Assembly: GCF_947494755.1 (NCBI RefSeq)
Contig: NZ_CANLVZ010000016.1
Location: 1-64,000 of the forward strand
Direction: 5' to 3'
Source of the DNA: an uncultured Tateyamaria sp.
GTDB lineage: Bacteria > Pseudomonadota > Alphaproteobacteria > Rhodobacterales > Rhodobacteraceae
Length of the DNA: 64,000 bases
Shown: piece by piece, positions 1 through 9,615 of the stretch
How positions within the stretch are numbered: position 1 is the stretch's first letter
How the letters are laid out: each line of letters begins with the position of its first letter
The notes under the pieces: model-generated
The model's database searches: none
What the model saw: only the letters and a program-made list of their open reading frames with translations
Told to the model about the DNA's origin: nothing
Position numbers and translations under genes: made by a program

Positions 1-188
1 CGGTAGATCGTCTCCTGGCAGACGCGCAGCGCAGCACCTTCATGGATCATTCGGTTGCCGATCTGCTCAGGCGTCCAACCTTGTTTGATCCGCTCAATGA
101 CACGCCTGCACAGATCGGGGTGCCGGGTCAGTTTGCGTTGCGTGGAACGGCGTTGCAGCGTGCGCTCGCTCACAACCACGCATCCCAT
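1..188 (-). pseudogene. IS30-family transposase fragment
   Basis: Reading the minus strand from an ATG at 188 gives about 62 codons that run off the left edge. They contain the IS30-type signature GWTPEQIGNRM followed by QETIYR, the stretch between the helix-turn-helix region and the catalytic domain. The same frame meets a TGA two codons upstream of the ATG, so the N-terminal DNA-binding part expected in this family is missing here. The gene therefore looks truncated on its 5' side, whatever lies beyond the window edge. Family assignment rests on the short motif; the truncation is seen directly. Confidence 0.65.
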
Positions 189-325
189 GTCTGCTCACCC
201 TCATCGATTTTTGAGGGCAGAGTGACATTCTTGAATTGCTCATGGGTGACATTTTAGCTTTGCGGCTACATACACTTTAGCCCTGTAACCATAGTTATGT
301 AAAATAATTTAGTGGATGAACGCGG
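189..325. mobile_element. Possible IS end with repeated GTGACATT
   Basis: The octamer GTGACATT occurs at 222-229 and again at 246-253, 24 bases apart, directly beside the truncated transposase. Spaced short repeats of this kind occur at ends of IS21-like elements, so this may be the edge of a second element that broke the IS30 copy. No matching end or target duplication can be seen in the window. The rest to 325 is AT-rich and shows no gene. Confidence 0.3.
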
Positions 326-1543
326 TTACTGCTCAAACGTCAGTGTCACCGTGATCAAATCACCCGGTTGAATTGCGATATCATCCTCAGCGGCGTTTTC
401 AATGACTTGCCCGTCAGACCGGGTGATCGTGACGGCCAAAGCGGGGCCTGCGTCATCCACCACAAATCCCGCATTCAACGATTGCAGTTCTTCCAGCACG
501 CCCACCATTTCGGCGCTGATCTGCGTGTGCCGGGCCAGTACGTCGCTCAGATCGTCAAGCCGTTCGAGGTCCACCTTGGTGAACATCTCCTCAAGCCGGA
601 ACTCGATTTGACCAACCTCCCGCTCAAGGCTTGCAAGTTCACCAGCGGTTTCCAAGCGGCGGGTCGAGGCGGCCAGCCACGCACGGCGCGCAGACGCAAG
701 GCGGTCCACGGGCACCAACCCATTCTCGCGCAGTTGGGTCAGGCGATCATATTCACCTTTGTCGACCTCTTCACCTTCCATCTCGCGAGACAGCTGGTCC
801 TGAAGGATTTCGATCTCCCGTTCGACTGCGACTTTTGAATTGCGCAGGAATGCTCTTTCGATGAGAGCAGAGCTTTGTTGAGCGGACAGGATCGACGTCT
901 CCACATCCGACACGGTTGCATCGGAGGTATCGGAGGTATCGGCGTCAGCAACCGCGTCGCCCTCCGCGGTCACCGGCGCACTCAGCCGCGCAATCTTGGT
1001 CTCAAGCGTGTCGATTTCAGCTTGCAACGCCCGCGCGCGGGTGCGCAATTGCATGATCCGTGGGGTCATGTCCTGATCCAGCGACAGTGGCGTACCCACA
1101 CCCCCAGACAGACCGATGGCCCGCAACACTGTTAAACCGGGCAGAAAATCGAAAGCGCCGGGCGCGCGCACGTCGCCAATCACATAGATCGGGACATAGC
1201 TGTCCACCTCGACCGATATGTCATCGGCGTTAATGGCAAACAGCGCCTCGGCACCGTTGATCCCGCGTTGTGTGAAAATCTTGCGGCTCATCTCTGCCGC
1301 GATCAGGTCTTCTCCGTTTGCGAGGGTCATGCCCGCAACCACGATGCGGCCTGCCAAAGGCAACGACACCTCACCGCTGCCTTCGATCCGCACAAGGCGG
1401 TCAAGGTTGGGCAATCCCGCGACCCGCACATCAAGCACATCACCGGGTTGCAGCAGATACTCGTCCGCCGCCAAAGCCACGGATGGACCCAATCCAGAGA
1501 GCAATAATACCAGGAACGACCAGAGAGAGAGAATACGCTGCAT
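326..1543 (-). CDS. Polysaccharide export protein (Wza/OPX-type) with long coiled-coil insert
   Basis: Predicted outer-membrane or periplasmic export component for the polysaccharide made by this locus. The ATG at 1543 is chosen because it gives a good signal peptide (residues 1-25, ending SVALA-A). An upstream in-frame start would put 56 charged residues in front of it. Residues about 28-115 match the Poly_export domain (LQPGDVLDVRVAG), and 112-155 match an SLBB domain (VIGDVRAPGAFDF). A long helical, probably coiled-coil section follows (about 160-355), then a second SLBB-like end with IQPGDLITV. The coiled coil is unlike Escherichia coli Wza and suggests a built-in periplasmic adaptor. It is transcribed away from the rest of the locus. 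Confidence 0.85.
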   Translation of the reverse strand: MQRILSLWSFLVLLLSGLGPSVALAADEYLLQPGDVLDVRVAGLPNLDRLVRIEGSGEVSLPLAGRIVVAGMTLANGEDLIAAEMSRKIFTQRGINGAEALFAINADDISVEVDSYVPIYVIGDVRAPGAFDFLPGLTVLRAIGLSGGVGTPLSLDQDMTPRIMQLRTRARALQAEIDTLETKIARLSAPVTAEGDAVADADTSDTSDATVSDVETSILSAQQSSALIERAFLRNSKVAVEREIEILQDQLSREMEGEEVDKGEYDRLTQLRENGLVPVDRLASARRAWLAASTRRLETAGELASLEREVGQIEFRLEEMFTKVDLERLDDLSDVLARHTQISAEMVGVLEELQSLNAGFVVDDAGPALAVTITRSDGQVIENAAEDDIAIQPGDLITVTLTFEQ

Positions 1544-2034
1544 ACGTGAAAGAGTGGAGCAGATAGGCCCGAAACACAAGTTGTGCACACGCAGAATAAT
1601 CGGGTGATGCGCGGGGGGGCCCGCACGCATCGGCGATGTCTTGCCACTCTTTTCCATACGGTATCGCGGGGCAAACCACGGTTCGATCCGAGTGTGGTTT
1701 TTAGCCCTCACATCACATTTTTAAACCAATGCGGGTATCGGCGTTTTATTCATCAGTTTGGGTGACGGAACAGAGTGCAAAGGATCACAGCTGCACGACT
1801 CACTTGAGTGATCGGAAACCAGTACCGACCGCAAACGCAATCACGTGATTTGGGCCTCTTCCCTGCGCGCCTAAATACGATGGCGCAATCCAAGGTTGGG
1901 TTCGGGTCTATTAAATTAGTCGTGATACAGATGGGAATGTTGGCGGAGCGCCCGACAAGGATATTTCCTCAAGAGTGGCGCTCATCTAGGCGACCACAGT
2001 TCGGACCCGTCTTGCGATGATAGAAAATGCACCT
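1544..2034. other. Intergenic region upstream of export gene
   Basis: About 490 bases without a convincing gene; AT content is higher than in the flanking coding DNA. It must hold the promoter of the minus-strand export gene. Open frames that run through it have no ribosome-binding site and no recognisable product. No clear promoter, repeat or RNA hairpin was identified. Confidence 0.5.
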
Positions 2035-2262
2035 CTATAAATCCCTGATCCGGCTTCCTTTTTTCTTTCCGGTATCCAATTTTGCGCCTCTTTTTTCAGA
2101 TGAAGAAGCAAAATTCCGAAAAATCGCGCGAAAGGCGATCAGCCAGACCACAGCCAATATACCGCAGACGATGTAGCTTATGAAAACGGCCAAAACGGAC
2201 CATCCATTGATGATGGCAACCACCAAACCAATTAGGCCGCCAATTATGCCGATAAAAACCAT
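2035..2262 (-). CDS. Small two-helix membrane protein
   Basis: A 75-residue protein beginning MVFIGIIGGLIGLVV. Two hydrophobic segments (about residues 2-18 and 24-48) are followed by a strongly basic tail (EKRGAKLDTGKKKG), as in a small inner-membrane protein with a cytoplasmic C terminus. The family was not recognised. The amphipathic pattern and the positive-inside tail argue that it is real, but the ribosome-binding site is weak. It sits alone between the export gene and the first glycosyltransferase. Confidence 0.5.
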   Translation of the reverse strand: MVFIGIIGGLIGLVVAIINGWSVLAVFISYIVCGILAVVWLIAFRAIFRNFASSSEKRGAKLDTGKKKGSRIRDL

Positions 2263-2562
2263 TGCCGCCGAACCACCACCAAAGAATGTTGCTGTCGCGC
2301 TCTATCAGAGCCACAAATCTGTTTAATTTAAGTTATTGAGAACAACTGAAGGCTATCCTGACGCTGATTTCCACCCTTTTTCGCGTGATCAGTGCGAAAA
2401 ACGTAGCCCCTCCAGCGAATACTACTTTTGCGCGTATCCGCTGAATTGCTAAGCGACACGCCCGACCCCTCTGAGCGGAGGACCGCAGAGCGCCACGATC
2501 TCGTTGACCGTGCTTTGGCAGGTCTGCATGCTGCACCTGCATAATGGCCGTGGGAATTAAGG
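2263..2562. other. Intergenic region before glycosyltransferase gene
   Basis: Three hundred bases between a minus-strand small gene and a plus-strand glycosyltransferase, so it should contain divergent promoters. Overlapping minus-strand frames (2328-2651) look like shadow translation. No convincing -35/-10 pair was picked out. Confidence 0.4.
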
Positions 2563-3819
2563 ATGCAAGTTACTGATCGTCGCGTGCTGATCGTCGTGGA
2601 AAACCTGCCTGTCCCTCTGGATCGCAGGGTGTGGCTGGAAGCGACAAGCATGACGACCGCCGGATATCATGTTTCGGTGATCTGCCCGATGGGGCGGGGC
2701 TGGGACAAGGACTATGAGGTGATTGATGGCGTTCACATCTATCGTCATCCCGAACTGCCCGAGGCCCATTCCGGTGCCCGCGCCTATGCTCTGGAATACT
2801 GGACTGCGATCAAGGCGTGGTTCCGGCTCGCCAAGAAGGTGCGCGCCGAACAAGGGTTCGACATTATCCACGGATGCAATCCGCCTGATCTGATCTTTCT
2901 GCTGGCGTGGCGCTATCGTCTGGCCGGTGTGCGATTCCTGTTTGACCACCACGATGTCTGCCCCGAGCTGTTCGAAGCCAAGTTCGGCCGCAAGGGGCTG
3001 TTTCATCGCGCGCTGCTGCTTTGCGAGCGGCTGACCTTTGCCACTGCGGCTGTGTCCATGGCGACAAACGAAAGCTTTCGCAAAATCGCCATCAATCGCG
3101 GTCGGATGAAGCCTGAGGACGTGTTCATTGTCCGCTCGGCCCCCCGGATCGAAAAATTCCTGCCCGGCGAAGGCAATGCGGATTACCGCAAGGGCGCACA
3201 GACCGTATTGGGCTATGTCGGCGTCATCGGGCAACAGGAAGGCATGGATTTGCTTGTCGCCGCCTTGGACCATCTCGTCAATACGCTCAAGCGCGACAGC
3301 ATTCATCTGGTCATCGTCGGCTTTGGTCCGCACGTGGACGTGGTCAAAAAGGATGTGGATGATCGCAACCTGTCCTCTTTCGTGACCTTCACCGGCGCGC
3401 TGTATGACGAGGAATTATTGGCCGCTCTGAACGTCATCGACATCGGCGTGGCGCCTGATCCAAAGAACGAAATGAACGACATCTCGACCATGAACAAGGT
3501 TATGGAATACATGTGCCTTGCAAAACCTGTCGTCCAATTTGACCTGACTGAAGGGCGCGCAAGTGCGGGTGATGCATCCCTTTATGCCAAGCACAATGAC
3601 CCCGCCGAATTTGCGGAGTGTATCGCCAAGCTGATGGACGATCCTGCCCTTGTCAAAAAACTTGGTGATATCGGTCGGGCCCGCGTACTGGATACATTGT
3701 CCTGGGAACATTCAGTGCCACATCTGTTAAATGCAGTTGATCGGGCTTTCGAAAAGTCAGGTCACAAACGTGCACTGTCCAAGACAGCATCGGACGCCCC
3801 TGCATCGGCATCCCGCTGA
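2563..3819 (+). CDS. Glycosyltransferase family 4 (GT-B fold)
   Basis: A 418-residue glycosyltransferase that should add a sugar to the growing lipid-linked repeat unit in the cytoplasm. The N-terminal half opens with RVLIVVENLPVPLDRRVW, typical of WbuB-like GT4 enzymes. The C-terminal Rossmann half has the nucleotide-sugar site region with MNKVMEYMCLAKPVVQFDL and the E(7)E-type spacing. ATG at 2563 follows GGGAATTAAGG. It starts the plus-strand run of the locus; the next gene begins 40 bases downstream. Donor and acceptor cannot be told from sequence. Confidence 0.9.
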   Translation: MQVTDRRVLIVVENLPVPLDRRVWLEATSMTTAGYHVSVICPMGRGWDKDYEVIDGVHIYRHPELPEAHSGARAYALEYWTAIKAWFRLAKKVRAEQGFDIIHGCNPPDLIFLLAWRYRLAGVRFLFDHHDVCPELFEAKFGRKGLFHRALLLCERLTFATAAVSMATNESFRKIAINRGRMKPEDVFIVRSAPRIEKFLPGEGNADYRKGAQTVLGYVGVIGQQEGMDLLVAALDHLVNTLKRDSIHLVIVGFGPHVDVVKKDVDDRNLSSFVTFTGALYDEELLAALNVIDIGVAPDPKNEMNDISTMNKVMEYMCLAKPVVQFDLTEGRASAGDASLYAKHNDPAEFAECIAKLMDDPALVKKLGDIGRARVLDTLSWEHSVPHLLNAVDRAFEKSGHKRALSKTASDAPASASR

Positions 3820-3859
3820 CCCGGGGGTAGAAACTCGACCATACGGAGATGGCACCGAC

Positions 3860-6139
3860 ATGCGACCCTCTGTAACGCGATACCCACTGGCAATGGCTTT
3901 GGTCTTGCTGTGTGGCAGTGCGCATGCGGATAGGTCCCCTCAGAGTATTGACCTTGGTGAAGAAGCGAACTCGATTAACCAAAATTTTGCGCCTTCCGCC
4001 CTACAAAATTCCCCTCTGGTCCCGATTCGGGGATCTCTCGACGGCCAGATCATGGGTCGCGACAACAAGATGGGGAAGGTACAGATGGCAGGCTCCGCCA
4101 CACAGAAGAAGATCGTCGTTTCAACGGCGCAGGACTTGATTGAGGCGCTGGATGCGGCCACAGGCGGCGAACAGATTTTGCTGGCCCCGGGACAGTATGG
4201 CGAGATCGAGTTGAACCGGGCCACCCTTCCGACATCTGGCGGCCGGTTTGACGCGGCAGTGCACATCACCTCAGTTGATCCAGGCAACATGGCCGTCATC
4301 GAAGGGCTGGATATCCGGGGGCTTTCGAACATCCATTTCAACAGTCTGTCCTTTGCGCATATCCCCGAAACCGGCGATGACAAAAACGATGCGATTGTGC
4401 AGGTGCGCGCCTTTCAGGGCCTGGAATCCAGCGATATTTCCATCTCGGGTTCCGTCTTTGAAGGGCAGCCTGCCGCATCGGACATTGGCGGTGATCCGGC
4501 CAGCGTCACGGAGGTCGCCGGGCGTGGAGGGCTCATTCAGGGCAATTTTGGCGGTATCGCGGTGGCGGTTGGCGAAGCCTCCGACATTCTCCTTCATGGC
4601 AATGACATCACCGGCTTTTACCGTGGTATCAGCCTTGAGGATGTCACGGGTGTCACCCTGTCCAAAAACCATATTCACGATCTGCGCTCGGACGGCATCG
4701 TCGTGGGTGAAGTGCGCGACCTTGTGATCGAGCAAAACGTGATCCGCGATCTTGATCCTTGGCGACACAAGGATGCGCCGGGTCACGGCGATCACCCCGA
4801 CCTGATCCAGTTTTGGACCACCAACTCCGATGCGGCCAGCACGGGTATTGTGATCCGCGACAACGTCCTGATCCAAAGCGATGCGGCGGGCGATACGTTT
4901 GCGCAAGGCATTTTCATGCGAAACCCCAAGGCAGAGCAGGACCCCGACAGCACCAGCTTTTTCTACAGCGACGTCACGATCGAGGGGAATGTCATCTACA
5001 ATTCGCACATCAACAGCCTCGTTGTGGGCGAGACTGTTGGGTTGACCGTGGCCAATAACATCTTGATCCAGAATGTGGATGACGAGATCCGCTATGTCAC
5101 GACACCGATCATTGCGATTGCCGAACGCTCGGAGGATGTGAGCGTCACAGGAAATGTCGTGCCCGGTCTCGCGCTGAACTACTCCACCATCTCCAATATG
5201 GCGACACTTGCCGAAGGGCGCGACAGCGGCTGGACCGTGACGGCAAATGCGTTCACCTCATTGGAAGGGGGCGGGACCGACCTGTCCGCAGTAGCCGAAG
5301 GCGGAACGCGGATCGACTACGCCGCGCTGGATGGTCAACTTGAAACGCTCAAGGCCGAGACGTTGGCGCGAGACACGCCGCCCTCGGATGATGAAGGGTA
5401 TGACGACGCTCCGGTCGGCAACGGGATCGTCGTCATAGATATCCGAGACACCAAAGGCGCGCTGATCGGTCGGGAATGGCGTGACGTTGACGATGCGAAA
5501 CTCTGGGACAGCAAAGTCGAAAATATCGATCCCACAACCGGCAAGACGACAGCCTCCCAAACGATCTGGGACAACGGCCAGCGTGACGACCGGATCTTCG
5601 ATGACGAGGGCGCAATGGCATCCCGTCTCATCACCGATGACAACGACGGGGCGGCGTGGACATCCCACGCCCGCCTTTACGATCCCGACGGCACCATGCG
5701 CCAATCCGAAGTCATCATGGCGGACGGTGAGCGGCGGACAAACAGCTACACCGAGGCCGGTGAACTCTACGCCACCAAATGGGTCGATGAACACGACTCC
5801 GAACGCTACACCACCAAAACCACCATCTATGAAAGCGACGGCGCGTTCACCGTCACCAAACTGCTGGACAGCGGTCTTGAGACGATCCGCACCTACGATG
5901 CCGATGGGGCGAACCGATCCAAAGTGCTGATCGATCACAATGATGAATTTGACTGGACGGCCCGTGGGCTAGGCTACGATCCGAGTGGCAAGACGGTCTT
6001 TGAAACCACGCTGGATGATGGAGGATCGTTGAAACAGCACCTGTTCAATGGCCCGTCTGACACCCCATCTGTCGTATTGTATAACGACGATGCGCTTGAG
6101 GAATACGTACCCTGGGCCGTCGACCTGGAACCCATCTAG
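3860..6139 (+). CDS. Secreted right-handed beta-helix protein with YD-like C-terminal repeats
   Basis: A 759-residue exported protein. The ATG at 3860 gives a clear signal peptide (residues 1-23, ending GSAHA); earlier in-frame starts lie inside the preceding gene. Residues about 70-480 read as a right-handed parallel beta helix of the pectate-lyase/epimerase type (NNILIQNV, GNVIYNSHIN). Residues about 510-740 hold repeats built on Y-D-x-D-G with following T/S-rich strands (LYDPDGTM, TYDADGANR), resembling RHS/YD repeats. It may cut, epimerise or bind the polysaccharide made here. Catalytic residues were not identified, so no enzyme name is given. Confidence 0.8.
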   Translation: MRPSVTRYPLAMALVLLCGSAHADRSPQSIDLGEEANSINQNFAPSALQNSPLVPIRGSLDGQIMGRDNKMGKVQMAGSATQKKIVVSTAQDLIEALDAATGGEQILLAPGQYGEIELNRATLPTSGGRFDAAVHITSVDPGNMAVIEGLDIRGLSNIHFNSLSFAHIPETGDDKNDAIVQVRAFQGLESSDISISGSVFEGQPAASDIGGDPASVTEVAGRGGLIQGNFGGIAVAVGEASDILLHGNDITGFYRGISLEDVTGVTLSKNHIHDLRSDGIVVGEVRDLVIEQNVIRDLDPWRHKDAPGHGDHPDLIQFWTTNSDAASTGIVIRDNVLIQSDAAGDTFAQGIFMRNPKAEQDPDSTSFFYSDVTIEGNVIYNSHINSLVVGETVGLTVANNILIQNVDDEIRYVTTPIIAIAERSEDVSVTGNVVPGLALNYSTISNMATLAEGRDSGWTVTANAFTSLEGGGTDLSAVAEGGTRIDYAALDGQLETLKAETLARDTPPSDDEGYDDAPVGNGIVVIDIRDTKGALIGREWRDVDDAKLWDSKVENIDPTTGKTTASQTIWDNGQRDDRIFDDEGAMASRLITDDNDGAAWTSHARLYDPDGTMRQSEVIMADGERRTNSYTEAGELYATKWVDEHDSERYTTKTTIYESDGAFTVTKLLDSGLETIRTYDADGANRSKVLIDHNDEFDWTARGLGYDPSGKTVFETTLDDGGSLKQHLFNGPSDTPSVVLYNDDALEEYVPWAVDLEPI

Positions 6140-6435
6140 GGTGGCGATTTAAGACACGGCATCGCGTGATACGACTTGCGCGTCTGATCGAAAGCGATCT
6201 CCCCTAGGCCGTTCACTGCCTTCAGCGGGAAAGCCTCTGGGAAAACAACACGCTCCAGCACGCGCGCCTTACCAAAAATTGCCCGTTCTTTGTGCAATTC
6301 CAGCCGATGTCGCAGCGTCAATGAGCGGATTTTCGTTCGTCTGAGCCCCTCTCCCAGCTTTGTGCAGCACCCCGAAAGGGTTGTGTTACATCTCGCCGAT
6401 AAGGGCGGTTGGGCAAGGGCGGTTCCATTCTGGCG

Positions 6436-7659
6436 ATGTCACACAAACAATATGATTCGGATGTTTTGCGGCGGGTCGCATCGGCTGACATGTGCGCGGG
6501 ATGTGGTGGTTGTGCATCGGTGGCACCGGCACAAATTGATATGGCGATGTCGGGCAACGGGTGGCTGCGCCCGGTGCAACATGCCCCGATTTCACCAGAG
6601 GCGGAGGCGCGCATTGCCGAATTCTGCCCCGGCCACCGAATGACGCTTGATGCACAAGCGCGACCAGACCACCGGCTTTGGGGGCCCATCATTAAGGCAC
6701 GGACCGGCCACGCATCGGACACCGATCTGCGCCATCAAGGATCCTCCGGTGGCGTGATCTCGGCAATTGCCACCTATCTCCTGGCCTCCGGAGAGGCCGA
6801 GATCGTCCTTCAGAACCACGCATCAGCAGACAATCCGGTCGGAAATGAGCCGGTGCAAAGCCGCTCAGCGGCGGACGTTTTCGCCGCGGCAGGCTCACGG
6901 TATTACCCGTCGGCACCGCTGGCGGACCTCAATGACGCACTGAATAGCCGAAAGAAAATCGCATTCATCGGCAAACCCTGCGACGTCGCCGCGCTGCGCG
7001 GCATGGCCAGGAGTGACCCGCGCATCGACAAATATGTCGTAATCGCGATCTCGTTCTTTTGCGCCGGAGTGCCCAGTCATGCGGGGGCCATGGAATTGCT
7101 GGACACCATGGGCACATCACAAGATGAAATCGAAACCTTTCGCTATCGCGGCGATGGCTGGCCCGGCTATGCCACTGCCCAGCTCAAGGACGGCACGAAA
7201 CGATCCAAAAGCTATGCCGAAAGCTGGGGCAGCGTATTGTCACGCCACATCCAGAAACGCTGCAAACTCTGCCCGGACGGCACGGGCGGCTTTGCCGATC
7301 TAGTCTGCGCGGATGCCTGGGAAACCGACCCGGACGGGTATCCGCTGTTTGAAGAACGCGAAGGCATCAGCCTGATCCTGTCGCGCACCCCGCTCGGTGA
7401 GGCACTGATCCAGCGAGCGGTCCAGGCGCAAGCCATCAAAGTTGCTGATTTCGACGCAGAACAGATCGCCCCGATGCAGCCGGGTCAGGTGCGCAAACGC
7501 CAATTCCTGTTGTCGCGGCTTTTGGCCATGCGTGTGCTTTTTCGCAAAACGCCTTATTTTTGGGGCTTTCACCTTGCCGCAAATGCAAAGCGGGCCGGAT
7601 GGAAAGCGAATCTCCGCCAGTTTGCAGGGATGAGCTTTCGCGAACTCACAAGACGGTAG
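6436..7659 (+). CDS. FrhB-like iron-sulfur flavoprotein (Coenzyme F420 hydrogenase/dehydrogenase beta-subunit family)
   Basis: A 407-residue protein of the family that often travels with polysaccharide pyruvyltransferases. The N terminus has a cysteine cluster (C20, C23, C26 in MCAGCGGC) for an iron-sulfur centre. The family core follows with HQGSSGGVISA and FIGKPCDVAALRG, and a second cysteine pair appears in KRCKLCPDG. ATG 6436 is preferred over an in-frame TTG nine codons upstream. Its exact reaction in polysaccharide loci is unsettled; a redox role in modifying a sugar or pyruvyl group is inferred. The pyruvyltransferase lies at 16980-18161 in the same locus. Confidence 0.85.
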   Translation: MSHKQYDSDVLRRVASADMCAGCGGCASVAPAQIDMAMSGNGWLRPVQHAPISPEAEARIAEFCPGHRMTLDAQARPDHRLWGPIIKARTGHASDTDLRHQGSSGGVISAIATYLLASGEAEIVLQNHASADNPVGNEPVQSRSAADVFAAAGSRYYPSAPLADLNDALNSRKKIAFIGKPCDVAALRGMARSDPRIDKYVVIAISFFCAGVPSHAGAMELLDTMGTSQDEIETFRYRGDGWPGYATAQLKDGTKRSKSYAESWGSVLSRHIQKRCKLCPDGTGGFADLVCADAWETDPDGYPLFEEREGISLILSRTPLGEALIQRAVQAQAIKVADFDAEQIAPMQPGQVRKRQFLLSRLLAMRVLFRKTPYFWGFHLAANAKRAGWKANLRQFAGMSFRELTRR

Positions 7660-7719
7660 ATATCTCAGGCGCGGCAGAGCCCTATGGACGAGGGGTCCGG
7701 GTCTCAAAGGAGAACGCAA

Positions 7720-9615
7720 GTGAAAGATGTAGGCATCATCGATACGGGGCTCACCATCAGCTTCTTTCAAGTGCTGCGCACGATCCGGCGCTGGTTCCTG
7801 CCCCTGTTTGGTGCGGCCGCCGTCATGGCCGCTATCGTGTATCAGATGCTTGCCCCCCTGCCCCCGCTGTTCACCGCAACGACCGTGCTGTGGTTTGATG
7901 AGCGGGAAAGCAGCCTGCTCGCGTCAGATTCAGCCTGGGCGTCGCTGTCGGATCCCAACACGGTATCTTACGTCAACGAAGTCGCGCCGATTGTGAAAGA
8001 GGCTGAAATCATGGGCTCTTTGCCGATCTACCAGCGGGTGATCGACGAGCTTGAATTGGAGCAACAACCCGCCGTGCTCAATTCCGGCAAACGCCTGTTG
8101 CGCAGTACGGTCAAAGACCGGCTGGTGTCGATCCTTCCATTTATGTCCTCGGACGATCCGGCGGAGGTGGCGACGCCAACGGACACCACAGAAGCAACGG
8201 ACAATACCGGTTATCTGCTTGAGCTGGCCAAGATGCTGGGCGCGATCATCACGGTGCAGACCAACGAGTTGACCTCGGTGATTTCGGTCGAAGTGTCCTC
8301 GCCCAGCCCTGTGTTTGCCGCCGCCATCGCCAACGCCGTGCCGCAGGCTTACGTCGACGAACACAATGAGCGCATCACATTTGCCAGCCGCTCGGTGGTG
8401 AAACTCCTGTCTCAACGGGTCGCGCAAATCCGCGAACGGCTGGAGGCCGAGACCGCCGAGCAGATATCGGGCAGCCTTGCCTTACACCAGCTTACCCGCG
8501 AAGCCGAAGTGGAGCTGTTTCGATCCCTGCTCAATCGGCTGAATGAAGTGCAGCAGCTTCAGGACATTCAGTCCTCGCCCGTTCAGGTGCTCACCCCGGC
8601 GGTGGTCCCCACCGAGCCCGCAGGCGCGAGTGCCTTTGACTATGCCGTGCTTACGTTCATCGGCCTGATGTTGTCTGGCATGGCCGTGATCGCTGGCATT
8701 GAACTTGCCAGCAACCGCATCCGCTTTCCCAAGCAGATCGAAAACATGAATCTCCAGATCCTCGCCGCCGCGCCCAGCCTTGATACAACAGGGTGGATGC
8801 CGGAGTGGCTGAGCAAAAGGCTGGGCAAGATCGCCGAACCACCTGCCCCCGATATGGCCCTGTTCAATCAGGCAATCCGGCGGCTGATGACCGTGACCCG
8901 CCCCAAACGGCGGGATCAATCCGTCTCTCTTTTGCTGACCTCCGCGTCTGATGGCGAAGGCACATCCACGATTGCCTATGCCCTTGCGCTTTCTGCCAGC
9001 CGCAGTGGCCTTAAAACCGTTCTGATCGAAGCCGACATGCGTCCCGGCGTGGAACACGAGGGCGGGCCGCGCGGTCTGGTGTCGTTATTGCGGGGGCATT
9101 GCGAAATCGACGATGTTCTGGTCGAAAGCCAGGAAGATGCAGGTGTGTCCCTGTGGATTTTGCCAGCCAGCGAGACGGTCGACTATTCGGCCGAGCTGTT
9201 GGCCTCGCAATCCATGGAGAACCTCATGCGCGAATTGCCAACGGTTTTCGACGTGATCATCATCGACTCGGCCCCCGTTCTGCACAGCGCAGATGCCGAG
9301 GTGTTGGCGACCCTCACGGACGGGGTGGTGTTGGTTGCAGGCTTTGGCACCCGGCAAAAGCGGCTGGAGTCGGCCATCGAGCTTTTGGACAGGGATTGCG
9401 ACAATTTGTTGGGCGCGTTCGTGAACAATGCACCACCGCAATTCTTCAGCGACCTTTACGGCAAGGCAGAAAGCGGAGCAGGCTGGCTGCGTCGCAAGCC
9501 CAGAACACGCGCGCGCGGCATACATGACGCCGTGTCCACCCAACTGGCGCAAACGGGCAATGTGACGTCAATCGAACGCCATGCCCAAGCCAAGGGACGG
9601 CCGGGTGTCAGTTGA
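7720..9615 (+). CDS. Polysaccharide chain-length/ATPase protein (Wzz-BY-kinase type) without canonical Walker lysine
   Basis: Inner-membrane protein expected to control chain length and export with the OPX protein. The GTG at 7720 is preferred because AAGGAG (7707-7712) sits in front of it. Membrane segments lie near residues 26-44 and 310-332, with a periplasmic coiled-coil part between. The cytoplasmic domain has a P-loop (residues 412-417, GEGTST), Walker A' (LIEADMR) and Walker B (VIIIDSAPV, about 510). The usual lysine of GEGKST is threonine 415, and the C-terminal tail has no tyrosine cluster. It resembles a tyrosine autokinase but may not be an active one. The next gene starts within its last codons. 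Confidence 0.85.
   Translation: MKDVGIIDTGLTISFFQVLRTIRRWFLPLFGAAAVMAAIVYQMLAPLPPLFTATTVLWFDERESSLLASDSAWASLSDPNTVSYVNEVAPIVKEAEIMGSLPIYQRVIDELELEQQPAVLNSGKRLLRSTVKDRLVSILPFMSSDDPAEVATPTDTTEATDNTGYLLELAKMLGAIITVQTNELTSVISVEVSSPSPVFAAAIANAVPQAYVDEHNERITFASRSVVKLLSQRVAQIRERLEAETAEQISGSLALHQLTREAEVELFRSLLNRLNEVQQLQDIQSSPVQVLTPAVVPTEPAGASAFDYAVLTFIGLMLSGMAVIAGIELASNRIRFPKQIENMNLQILAAAPSLDTTGWMPEWLSKRLGKIAEPPAPDMALFNQAIRRLMTVTRPKRRDQSVSLLLTSASDGEGTSTIAYALALSASRSGLKTVLIEADMRPGVEHEGGPRGLVSLLRGHCEIDDVLVESQEDAGVSLWILPASETVDYSAELLASQSMENLMRELPTVFDVIIIDSAPVLHSADAEVLATLTDGVVLVAGFGTRQKRLESAIELLDRDCDNLLGAFVNNAPPQFFSDLYGKAESGAGWLRRKPRTRARGIHDAVSTQLAQTGNVTSIERHAQAKGRPGVS

Noticed and set aside
6136-6321. 61-codon minus-strand frame after the beta-helix gene
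   Set aside because: No ribosome-binding site, no family and it overlaps the stop of the upstream gene; treated as noncoding.
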